Shown here: piece after piece, positions 7,543-14,862 of the stretch
How positions within the stretch are numbered: the stretch's first letter is position 1
Layout: each line of letters begins with the position of its first letter
Assembly (NCBI GenBank): GCA_910577195.1
Contig: CAJTLP010000002.1
Coordinates: 1 to 64,000, forward strand
Length of the DNA: 64,000 nt
Origin: an uncultured Eubacterium sp.
GTDB lineage: Bacteria; Bacillota; Clostridia; Oscillospirales; Acutalibacteraceae
Direction of reading: 5' to 3'
Notes under the pieces: model-generated
Database searches by the model: none
Told to the model about the DNA's origin: nothing
Seen by the model: only the letters and a program-made list of their open reading frames with translations
Made by a program: the position numbers and the translations under genes

Positions 7543-9072
7543 ATGGAAAAAATTCTTGTTCTTGACTTTGGCGGTCAGTACAATCAATTAATTGCAAGAC
7601 GAGTTCGTGACCACCACGTGTATGCTGAAATTCTGCCATACACCACTCCGATTGAGGAAATCAGGAAAAACAGTTATAAGGGCATCATCTTTACAGGAGG
7701 TCCCAATTCCGTTTATGATATGAGCTCCCCTCACTATACAAAGGAAATACTTGACTTGGGTGTGCCGATTCTTGGCATATGCTACGGCTGCCAGCTCATC
7801 GCATGGATGGGTGAAGGCGAGGTAAAAACCGCACCTGTCAGCGAATACGGAAAAATCGAGTTTACCGCCGATAAAAAATCAAAGTTATTTAAAGAGGTTG
7901 ACGAAAAATCAGTGGTATGGATGAGCCATACCGACTACATTGCAGCTGCTCCACAGGGATTTGAAATCATCGGAACAACCAACGACTGTCCTTGTGCAGC
8001 TATGGAGAATGTTGAGAAAAATATTTATGCAGTACAGTTTCACCCTGAGGTTACCCACTCACAGTTCGGCTCACAGATGCTTTACAATTTCCTTTATGAG
8101 GTTTGCCACTGCACAGGTGACTGGGTAATGGATAATTTTATCGACAACACTGTTGCCAAACTCAAAGAGCAGATTGGTGATAAAAAAGTAATTCTCGGTC
8201 TTTCAGGCGGTGTTGATTCATCGGTTGCCGCAGGCCTGCTTTCAAGAGCAGTAGGCAAACAGCTGACCTGCGTATTCGTTGATCAGGGTCTTATGCGTAA
8301 AGACGAGGGCGATTTTGTTGAAAAAACATTCACCTCCCTGTTTGATATGAACTTTGTCCGTGTAAACTGTGGCGAGCTTTTCCTTTCAAAGCTCGAGGGT
8401 GTGACTGATCCGGAGGAAAAGAGACATATCATCGGCACTGAATTCTTCAATGTTTTCTGGAACGAAATCAGAAATCAGGATGAGCTTGGTTATTTTGCTC
8501 AGGGAACAATTTATCCGGACTGCATTGAGTCAGGCAAGGGCGATGCTGACATAATCAAAACACATCACAACAGAGTTAATACGCCTGATGATGTTGAATT
8601 CTTGGGCATTATCGAACCGCTTTGCGACCTCTTTAAGGACGAAGTAAGACGTGTTGGTGAAAAGCTCGGTATCCCTAAAGAGCTTGTATGGCGCCAGCCG
8701 TTTCCGGGTCCGGGTCTCGGTGTAAGAATTATCGGTGAAATTACTGCCGATAAAATCAAAGTACTTCAGGAGGCTGACTGGGTGCTCCGCGATGAAATGG
8801 CAAAGAACGGATACGATAAAAATCTTGCTCAGTTCTTCTGCGTTCTGCCTGATGTTAAGACCGTCGGTGTTATGGGAGATCATAGAACCTACGATCATCT
8901 TGTTGCAATCCGCGCAGTCACAACAGATGATTTTATGACAGCCGACTGGGCAAAGATTCCGTACGATATCCTTGCAAAAGTATCAAACAGAATTACAAAT
9001 GAGGTTGAGCACATCAACCGCGTTGTCTACGACATCACCTCCAAACCACCCGGAACAGTGGAGTGGGAATAG
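7543..9072 (+). CDS. guaA: GMP synthase (glutamine-hydrolysing), full length
   Basis: A 509-residue enzyme that aminates XMP to GMP with glutamine and ATP. The N-terminal class I amidotransferase domain has the catalytic Cys in GICYG (C80) and FHPE (H167, E169). The PP-loop SGGVDSS (221-227) starts the synthetase domain, and the dimer domain ends in VEWE. The lid loop reads THHNRVNTPDD, whereas E. coli GuaA and the second copy here have HHNVGGLPE, so this synthetase domain is divergent. The ribosome site is AGGAGG. The last codons (GAGTGGGAATAG) form the left attachment site of the mobile element, which leaves the coding sequence intact. Confidence 0.96.
   Translation: MEKILVLDFGGQYNQLIARRVRDHHVYAEILPYTTPIEEIRKNSYKGIIFTGGPNSVYDMSSPHYTKEILDLGVPILGICYGCQLIAWMGEGEVKTAPVSEYGKIEFTADKKSKLFKEVDEKSVVWMSHTDYIAAAPQGFEIIGTTNDCPCAAMENVEKNIYAVQFHPEVTHSQFGSQMLYNFLYEVCHCTGDWVMDNFIDNTVAKLKEQIGDKKVILGLSGGVDSSVAAGLLSRAVGKQLTCVFVDQGLMRKDEGDFVEKTFTSLFDMNFVRVNCGELFLSKLEGVTDPEEKRHIIGTEFFNVFWNEIRNQDELGYFAQGTIYPDCIESGKGDADIIKTHHNRVNTPDDVEFLGIIEPLCDLFKDEVRRVGEKLGIPKELVWRQPFPGPGLGVRIIGEITADKIKVLQEADWVLRDEMAKNGYDKNLAQFFCVLPDVKTVGVMGDHRTYDHLVAIRAVTTDDFMTADWAKIPYDILAKVSNRITNEVEHINRVVYDITSKPPGTVEWE
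9061..9068 (+). other. attL core of the integrative element (in guaA 3' end)
   Basis: GAGTGGGA in the last codons of guaA, repeated at 20997-21004 (there followed by GTAA) at the other end of the element. The 3' end of guaA is a known insertion site for genomic islands. Confidence 0.7.
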
Positions 9073-9130
9073 TAAACAGAGCGCTGAAAAGGTGCATAAA
9101 CACTACACTTTTCGGCATTCAAAAGTCCTC

Positions 9131-9150
9131 GTGACAACATTTTGACAACA
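9131..9150 (+). repeat. Left arm-type repeat (paired TGACAACA)
   Basis: GTGACAACATTTTGACAACA matches 18 of 20 bases of the sequence at 20877-20896 in the same direction. It is probably an integrase or excisionase binding site. Confidence 0.55.
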
Positions 9151-9170
9151 TCTGAAAATTATTCATAAAT

Positions 9171-9215
9171 AAAGAGCTAACAGATTTTTGCTATAGTCTG
9201 TTAGCTCTTTTTGTT
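9171..9215. terminator. Bidirectional terminator (guaA and XRE gene)
   Basis: Arms of 14 bases, AAAGAGCTAACAGA (9171-9184) and its complement (9197-9210), with T-run. It lies inside the element, so the element provides the terminator now used by guaA. Confidence 0.85.
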
Positions 9216-9817
9216 TATTCCTCATCTTGTTTGTTTTTCAATATTTCAGGATGTGCTGCCAAATATTCCTCAGAAGCGGCATCAGGATGTTCCGAATAAA
9301 ATTTATATTGAATTTTTTCAAATTCGGCAATCTGCTCTTCGGGTGATTTTGTTCCTGAATTAAGATCAAAATCATCAATATCATATTCAGGATAGTTATA
9401 TCTCCAATTATCATAATTTCTTTTAATAACTGAATTTTTATCAAGTAATTGCTTTGCTTTAGCCCATTCTGTTAATCCTTCATAAAGCTGTGCGGATGTA
9501 TTATTGCTATTAAAACATATATGTATTTCACCATCAACATTCTTTACAGTTATTCCATATATATCCTCTAAAGCAAACAATGTATGAATTAAACCAAGTT
9601 CGCTGTCAATATCAGGAACATGCAAGGCTAAAGGTGAAACATCAAGTTGACCTGCAATGGAGCTTATTAAATCCTGCTTTGGTGTTCTTGTTCCGTTTTC
9701 GTATTGAGCCATACGAATATCGGCAGTTCTTTCGGAAAAACCAATGCTCATGCCTAAATATTTTTGAGTCATACCCTTTAAATTACGAATAAAACGTATT
9801 CTTTCTCCAATTGCCAT
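9215..9817 (-). CDS. Element XRE-family repressor
   Basis: A 200-residue protein. The HTH domain is at residues 5-65 (RIRFIRNLKGMTQKYLGMSI, then RMAQYENGTRTPKQD), followed by a domain of about 130 residues (TLFALEDIYGITV, EWAKAKQLLDK) common in XRE regulators of clostridial mobile elements. The start at ATG 9817 follows AAGGAGG; the longer frame to 9868 has no ribosome site. It is divergent from xis-int across a region with repeated TTGTTTA sites, and is the likely repressor of excision. Confidence 0.8.
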   Translation of the reverse strand: MAIGERIRFIRNLKGMTQKYLGMSIGFSERTADIRMAQYENGTRTPKQDLISSIAGQLDVSPLALHVPDIDSELGLIHTLFALEDIYGITVKNVDGEIHICFNSNNTSAQLYEGLTEWAKAKQLLDKNSVIKRNYDNWRYNYPEYDIDDFDLNSGTKSPEEQIAEFEKIQYKFYSEHPDAASEEYLAAHPEILKNKQDEE

Positions 9818-9868
9818 TATTATAACCTCCTTGTAATTACATTTGTCATTACAAACGGAGTATAACAT

Positions 9869-9986
9869 AGTTGTTTAGTATGTGTCAACACAAACGAAAC
9901 AGAATTGTTTAATATTTTCTCAAAAACCACTTGACACTAGCAATAATGTTTAGTATAATCGCAGTAGTTAAACAATATTGTTTAAC
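9869..9986 (+). promoter_or_regulatory. xis-int promoter with four repressor-like sites
   Basis: Promoter TTGACA (9931-9936), 17 bases, TATAAT (9954-9959). TTGTTTAGTAT (about 9870), TTGTTTAATAT (about 9905) and ATGTTTAGTAT (about 9946, in the spacer) surround it, and the perfect 20-bp palindrome GTTAAACAATATTGTTTAAC lies at 9967-9986. These are probable operators for the divergent XRE protein. Confidence 0.7.
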
Positions 9987-10027
9987 GATGTTGTGGTCAA
10001 CGATAAATTCAGAAGGGAGGTTTAAAT

Positions 10028-10219
10028 ATGAAATCTTTTATGAGAGTTGAGGATGTTGCAGAAGAACTTGGAATATCTAAATCTTATGCGTACAAAATTG
10101 TGCAAAGGCTTAATGATGAGTTGAAAGAACAAGGATACATTACCATATCAGGCAGAGTAAATACAGAGTATTTTCGCAAGCGTGCTTGTTATGGAGAATT
10201 ACAGAAAGCGAGGGAATAA
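10028..10219 (+). CDS. xis: Excisionase-type small winged-helix/MerR-like DNA-binding protein
   Basis: A 63-residue protein, ribosome site GGGAGG. MRVEDVAEELGISKSYAYKI is a helix-turn-helix of the helix_turn_helix-17/excisionase type. It is encoded just before the integrase gene, as is usual for recombination directionality factors, and five bases separate its stop codon from the integrase start. It probably bends DNA at the element ends to favour excision. Confidence 0.75.
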   Translation: MKSFMRVEDVAEELGISKSYAYKIVQRLNDELKEQGYITISGRVNTEYFRKRACYGELQKARE

Positions 10220-10223
10220 AATT

Positions 10224-11303
10224 ATGTCCGTATACAAAAACACTAAAACAAACACTTGGATGGTGTATTACAGATACACTGATTGGCAGGGCAAGGTTAA
10301 GCAAACAACTAAACGAGGCTTTGCCACAAAAAGAGAGGCATTGGCTTGGGAGAGAGAAGAACTCAACAAGGCAAATGCTGATTTGGATATGACCTTTGCA
10401 AGCTTCGTTGACATCTATAATGCAGATATGAAAAATCGTATTAAAGAAAACACTTGGCACACAAAGGAGCATATTATACGAACAAAAATAATGCCATATT
10501 TTGAGCACCGCAAATTAAGTGATATTCAACCAAAAGACATTATCGGTTGGCAGAATAAAATGCTCAAACTAAAAAACAAGCAGGATGAACTGTATTCGCC
10601 TGTTTATCTTAAAACACTTCATAACCAGCTTAGTGCTATATTTAATCACGCAGTTAGATTTTATGGCTTAAGAGAAAATCCTGTTCGAAAAGTCGGAAAT
10701 ATGGGCAAAGCAAAAAGCAGAGAGATGTTATTCTGGACACAAGAGGAATATTCAAAATTTGCTCTTGCTATGATGGATAAACCTATATCCTATTATGCTT
10801 TTGAAATGCTCTATTGGTGTGGTATTCGTGAGGGTGAATTGTTAGCACTTACTCCTGCTGATTTTGATTTTGAAAGAGGTACTGTAACCATTAATAAATC
10901 ATATCAACGTATTAAAGGCAGGGATTTGATTACTGAGCCGAAAACCAAAAAGAGTAACAGAACTATTAAAATGCCCGAATTTCTGATTGAAGAAATACAA
11001 GATTATCTGAAACAGCTTTATGGTATTAAGAAAAATGACAGACTATTTGAAATCACTAAAAGCTATCTTCATCACGAAATGGACAGAGGATCAAAGGAAG
11101 CAGGTGTTAAGCGTATCCGCATCCACGATTTAAGGCATAGTCATATATCCTTACTAATTGATATGGGTTATTCAGCAGTTGCTATTGCTGACAGAGTAGG
11201 ACACGAAAGCATTGAAATCACCTATAATTATGCTCATCTGTTCCCTTCAACTCAAGATGATATGGCAGACAAATTAAATCAATTCAGAAAGGAGATAAGT
11301 TAG
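10224..11303 (+). CDS. int: Tyrosine recombinase (integrase)
   Basis: A 359-residue integrase. It has an N-terminal AP2-like arm-binding domain (YKNTKTNTWMVYYRY), a core-binding SAM-like domain (about 60-150) and a C-terminal catalytic domain. Catalytic residues are visible: R202 (CGIREGE), H301 and R304 (HDLRHSH), H327 (GHES) and Y336 (YNYAHLF). The start at ATG 10224 has GAGGGA upstream; the frame extends to 10182 but would then overlap xis. It very likely carries out insertion at guaA. The MobC-like gene follows one base later. Confidence 0.93.
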   Translation: MSVYKNTKTNTWMVYYRYTDWQGKVKQTTKRGFATKREALAWEREELNKANADLDMTFASFVDIYNADMKNRIKENTWHTKEHIIRTKIMPYFEHRKLSDIQPKDIIGWQNKMLKLKNKQDELYSPVYLKTLHNQLSAIFNHAVRFYGLRENPVRKVGNMGKAKSREMLFWTQEEYSKFALAMMDKPISYYAFEMLYWCGIREGELLALTPADFDFERGTVTINKSYQRIKGRDLITEPKTKKSNRTIKMPEFLIEEIQDYLKQLYGIKKNDRLFEITKSYLHHEMDRGSKEAGVKRIRIHDLRHSHISLLIDMGYSAVAIADRVGHESIEITYNYAHLFPSTQDDMADKLNQFRKEIS

Positions 11304-11304
11304 T

Positions 11305-11634
11305 ATGTCGGCAAAAAATGTGGATAAGCATAATCGTTACAGGAACATAACAGTAGGCTTTAGGGTATCGCCTCAGGAAGCTGATAAGCTTAATAAGGTT
11401 GTAGCTCTGTCCGGTTTAACAAAACAGGAATATTGTTATCGAAGATGTATGGAGCGAGATATTGTAGTACAAGGCAATCCAAAGGTGTATAAAGCTCTTA
11501 AAATCAATATGGAAAGCATTTTATCAGAGCTTGAGCGTATCAATAGCAACAGCGAACTGAGTGATGAATTGCTTGATATTATTGAGTTGATTGCTGTAAT
11601 CCTTGATGGCATGAAAGGGGAAAGCAATGAATAA
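11305..11634 (+). CDS. MobC-like relaxosome accessory protein
   Basis: A 109-residue protein with YRNITVGFRVSPQEADKLNKV near the N-terminus, the ribbon-helix-helix type start of MobC/plasmid mobilization proteins, followed by SGLTKQEYCYRR. Such proteins bind oriT and help the relaxase. The gene begins one base after int and overlaps the next by eight bases, so int-mobC-repA form one transcript. The family assignment rests on pattern only. Confidence 0.65.
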   Translation: MSAKNVDKHNRYRNITVGFRVSPQEADKLNKVVALSGLTKQEYCYRRCMERDIVVQGNPKVYKALKINMESILSELERINSNSELSDELLDIIELIAVILDGMKGESNE

Positions 11635-12814
11635 TCAAATAAGAACCTGCCTTGCTAATGCAAGTCAGAACCTTGTTGTCAATAATTTGGATACAATAAA
11701 AAAGACTGCTTTTGAAACATCTGCTGGCACAGATGAAAAGCAGCCACTAATTAATAGCACCAATAGTATAACTAAAAATGATGAAATTTGCAAGTCTGAC
11801 GAAGATATATTTGCTGATTTAGGAGAGGAAAACAATCCGAATTTCATTCATACCAACACTTTAGGAGAATTGTTTGATAAGGTCTATGAGCCGAAAAAGC
11901 CTGTAGTTCAGGATTTGCTATATCAAGGTATGTATCTGTTTGTAGGCTCTCCGAAAATTGGTAAGTCCTTTGCTATGCTGCAAATAGCACATCATATCAG
12001 TAATGGTATTGATTTGTGGAAAAAGAAAGTGTATAAGGGCAAGGTTGTTTATCTTGCCCTTGAGGATAACGATGTCCGAATAGTATCACGATACTATATG
12101 ATGTTCGGTGCACCTCCTGATAAGGATAATATCATCATATCAACCTTTGCCCACAAGGCAGGACACGGACTTGAAGGACAGCTTGAATATATTATCAGTA
12201 AAAATAAGGATGTTTCATTAATAATTATTGATACCTTGCAAATGGTTAGAGCAAGCTCTGATGATAAGGTCAACTACGCAAGTGATTATCAGATTATCGA
12301 ATTGCTAAAAAAGTTTGCTGACAGATTTAAGGTATGTTTGTTGGTTGTTCATCATACACGTAAGCAGGAGTCTGATGATGTATTTGACACAATATCAGGA
12401 ACAAATGGATTACTCGGTGCAGCAGACGGAGCCTTTGTAATGCAACAAGAAAAAAGAGGTAAGAACAAAGCTACAATTAGTGTAACAGGCAGGGATCAGC
12501 CTGAACAATGTATCCAAATAGAGAGAAAAGCAAACTGTGTTTGGGAATTTGTGAAATCTGATACAGATTTGTTTGCAAAGCCAAAAGATGAATTGCTTGA
12601 TAAAATTGTTGCTTTTGTTTCGGTTGGTAAATCGTGGTGTGGTACTCCAACGGACTTGGTAAAGGCTCTCGGTGTTGATATGAAACCTAATGCCTTGAGC
12701 CGAAGCTTGAACGCATTAAACTCACGAATGCTAACGGAATTTGGTATATGCTACAAGGCAGAAAGAAAGCACGAAGGCAGAGTGATTACACTTTCTTTAG
12801 TAGGTAATTCGTGA
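11627..12814 (+). CDS. RepA-like AAA (AAA_25) ATPase
   Basis: A 395-residue protein. After an 80-residue variable N-terminus come Walker A GSPKIGKS (107-114), a LALEDND segment, Walker B IIID (199-202) and VVHHTRK, the pattern of RepA/DnaB-fold replicative helicase-like ATPases. The last 100 residues resemble a winged-helix (KSWCGTPTDLVKALG). In mobilizable elements such proteins support plasmid-like replication of the excised circle. Tandem TATCGTCAC units directly downstream may be its binding sites. Confidence 0.8.
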   Translation: MNNQIRTCLANASQNLVVNNLDTIKKTAFETSAGTDEKQPLINSTNSITKNDEICKSDEDIFADLGEENNPNFIHTNTLGELFDKVYEPKKPVVQDLLYQGMYLFVGSPKIGKSFAMLQIAHHISNGIDLWKKKVYKGKVVYLALEDNDVRIVSRYYMMFGAPPDKDNIIISTFAHKAGHGLEGQLEYIISKNKDVSLIIIDTLQMVRASSDDKVNYASDYQIIELLKKFADRFKVCLLVVHHTRKQESDDVFDTISGTNGLLGAADGAFVMQQEKRGKNKATISVTGRDQPEQCIQIERKANCVWEFVKSDTDLFAKPKDELLDKIVAFVSVGKSWCGTPTDLVKALGVDMKPNALSRSLNALNSRMLTEFGICYKAERKHEGRVITLSLVGNS

Positions 12815-12970
12815 CGATGTGTCGGTATTTAGATAGCGGCCATAATATCGTCACTATCGTCACAAATCCGTCTTGGGTTACGCTCAAGCCTCGCAGAGCG
12901 CAGATGCACTTATGATACGAAGTGTCAAAAGTGCTTTTGCGTTACTCTTGACAAGAGTAACAGAACTTTA
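12811..12970. other. Candidate oriT / replication-site region
   Basis: Intergenic between repA-like and relaxase genes. GTGACGAT (12811-12818) is inverted relative to two tandem TATCGTCAC units (12846-12863). CAAAAG-TG-CTTTTG lies at 12926-12939, and GTTACTCTTG-A-CAAGAGTAAC is a 10-bp near-perfect palindrome at 12941-12961, just before the relaxase gene. This is the expected layout for iterons and a transfer origin; the nick site is not identified. Confidence 0.45.
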
Positions 12971-14143
12971 ATGGTATATAAAAAGAATGATATAGGAAGA
13001 AAGGTGATAAATATTAAGAGAAGTATAAGTGTTATGGTTGGTAAAGGCTCAGTTAATCATAACAGTAGGGTGTTCAACGCAAAGAATACCAACCCTGAAA
13101 GAACACATTTAAACAAGGCATATATAAATAACGATATTCAAAATGTGTATCACGAATTATTTGATGCCGCACTCGAAAGATACAATGCTAAACAAACAAG
13201 ATCAGATAGAAAAATAAATGATTATTATGAAAAGATTTGTTCAGGCAAACAGGAAAAAACTTTTCACGAAATTATAGTTCAAATTGGTAACTGTGAAAAT
13301 ATGAAAGTAGACAGTGAAAATGGCACACTTGCCGAAAAGATACTTGATGAATATATGCAATCTTTTCAACAGAATAATCCAAACTTGCGTGTGTTCTCTG
13401 CTCATCTTCATATGGATGAGGCAACACCACATTTGCATATTGATTTTGTACCATTTACAACAGACAGCAAGCGTGGTCTTGATACAAGAGTATCACTCAA
13501 ACAAGCATTGAAAAGTCAGGGATTTGTCGGTAATGGCAGAAGTGAAACAGAATGGGCAGTATGGGTACAATCCGAAAAAGAAAATCTCGCTGTTATTATG
13601 GAGCGACACGGAATTGAATGGGAACATCTTGATACTCACGAAAAACATTTGTCTGTTCTTGACTATGAAAAGAAAATGCGTAGTCAGGAGGTTGATGAAC
13701 TTGAAAATAAAATCGAAATTCTTGATAAGCAAATGACGAATCTCATAAAATGTGAAGACACTTTCAAAAAAGTATCTCAGGATTTTGAAACAGATGAGCA
13801 ATTTCAATTACCTGAGCCACAACCATTAATGTCTGCAAAATCGTATAAAACAAAGATAGTTGAGCCGTTCATTGATAAACTAAAAGCAACTTTGAAAACA
13901 GTATTAGTGGCATATTTCAAAATGAAAAATAAAATGACAGAATGCCAAAAAGAAAATTCAAAATTATATTTTTCAAATGTAGATTTGAAAGAGCAAAATG
14001 ACAGACTACTTGTAGAAAACTTTAAACAAATGAAAAGTTTGAAAGATTATAAACTGCTGCGTAAGATTTTAGGTGCAGAACAAGTAGATAATTTACTTGC
14101 ACAAGCAAGGCATAAAAATAAAAGATTTGAAAGGAATTTATAA
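12971..14143 (+). CDS. mobV: MobV (Pre/Mob) relaxase
   Basis: A 390-residue relaxase that nicks and covalently binds oriT for conjugative mobilization. SVMVGKGSVNHNSR and NPERTHLN match the N-terminal MobV motif, and HLHMDEATPHLHIDFVP is the HxDExxPHxH metal-binding motif. The C-terminal 150 residues are coiled-coil-like. The start is uncertain: ATG 12971 lacks a ribosome site, GTG 13004 has AGGAAG four bases upstream, and ATT 13013 has AAAGGTG six bases upstream; family members begin close to the last two. Confidence 0.88.
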   Translation: MVYKKNDIGRKVINIKRSISVMVGKGSVNHNSRVFNAKNTNPERTHLNKAYINNDIQNVYHELFDAALERYNAKQTRSDRKINDYYEKICSGKQEKTFHEIIVQIGNCENMKVDSENGTLAEKILDEYMQSFQQNNPNLRVFSAHLHMDEATPHLHIDFVPFTTDSKRGLDTRVSLKQALKSQGFVGNGRSETEWAVWVQSEKENLAVIMERHGIEWEHLDTHEKHLSVLDYEKKMRSQEVDELENKIEILDKQMTNLIKCEDTFKKVSQDFETDEQFQLPEPQPLMSAKSYKTKIVEPFIDKLKATLKTVLVAYFKMKNKMTECQKENSKLYFSNVDLKEQNDRLLVENFKQMKSLKDYKLLRKILGAEQVDNLLAQARHKNKRFERNL

Positions 14144-14145
14144 TT

Positions 14146-14499
14146 ATGAAAACAGAATTTGATTACACACCTGTAGGAGATGTTTATATCCCTAACCTTG
14201 TCTCTACCGAAACAAATTATGAAATAGGCTTTTGGGGACAAAGGCATAAGGAATATTTAAAACAAAATCATAGAGCACTCTATTATAATCTGCTCACACA
14301 AGGAAAACTAAACTCATATTTGCACGATATTGATATCAGAGCAAAGGAGATGTATGATGACTTAATTTATCAACTTGCCGAAAAACAAGGTATAACTGAA
14401 CAACTTAAAGTTGACAATCAAATGCTTTGGATACAGGAAATGAATAATATTGCAAATCAAGCGAGAGAGATTGTATATAGTGAAATAATTTACAACTAA
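14146..14499 (+). CDS. TnpV-family mobile-element protein
   Basis: A 117-residue protein, full-length relative of the partial gene at 1-147. GDVYIPNL and NYEIGFWGQRHKEYLKQNHR mark the family; the rest is helical and charged. It begins two bases after the relaxase stop, with AAAGGA as ribosome site, so it is co-transcribed with mob. Molecular role unknown in the family. Confidence 0.75.
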   Translation: MKTEFDYTPVGDVYIPNLVSTETNYEIGFWGQRHKEYLKQNHRALYYNLLTQGKLNSYLHDIDIRAKEMYDDLIYQLAEKQGITEQLKVDNQMLWIQEMNNIANQAREIVYSEIIYN

Positions 14500-14506
14500 A
14501 ATTAGC

Positions 14507-14535
14507 GGGTGCTTGCAAACAGCACCCATTTTCTA
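14507..14535 (+). terminator. Hairpin closing the mobilization operon
   Basis: GGGTGCT (14507-14513) and AGCACCC (14521-14527), loop of seven, followed by a short T-run. Confidence 0.6.
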
Positions 14536-14560
14536 TCAAGTGCAAAAAATTGTACTATCG

Positions 14561-14603
14561 TGCAATTTTTGTTGCTTTTGTGCAATTTTTGTGCTATTAT
14601 AAC
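14561..14603 (+). promoter_or_regulatory. Promoter and repeats before the controller gene
   Basis: TTGCTT (14572-14577), 17 bases, TATTAT (14595-14600). Two copies of TGCAATTTTTGT (14561-14572 and 14581-14592) sit 20 bases apart over the -35 and spacer, with a looser inverted copy at about 14540. These are probable operators for the HTH protein encoded next. Confidence 0.55.
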
Positions 14604-14632
14604 TCTTGTAATATCTATATGAGGTGCATAGT

Positions 14633-14848
14633 ATGGCTGTTAGTTACAACAAGTTGTGGAAATTACTGATTGATAAGAATATGAAAAAGAAAGATTTAAG
14701 TGAAGCTGCAGGAATTAGCAATTCGCTAATTGCTAAAATGGGAAAAAATGAAAATGTTACTGTTGAAGTTCTTGTAAAAATATGTACAGCATTAAATTGT
14801 TCTATTGATGATATTATGGAACTTGTATCTGATGATAAGGCAATATGA
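14633..14848 (+). CDS. XRE/YozG-type HTH controller protein
   Basis: A 71-residue protein consisting of one HTH domain (LWKLLIDKNMKKKDLSEAAG, then SLIAKMGKNENVTVEVLVKI, then CSIDDIMEL). The start at ATG 14633 follows GAGGTG. It is 14 bases upstream of the methyltransferase gene and points the same way. Small XRE proteins in this position act as controllers of restriction-modification genes, delaying nuclease expression until the DNA is methylated; here the target would be the repeats at 14561-14592. Confidence 0.7.
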   Translation: MAVSYNKLWKLLIDKNMKKKDLSEAAGISNSLIAKMGKNENVTVEVLVKICTALNCSIDDIMELVSDDKAI

Positions 14849-14862
14849 AAGGAGTACTGGCT

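Noticed and set aside
8530..8898. Antisense ORFs inside guaA
   Set aside because: They mirror the conserved guaA frame and lack start signals.
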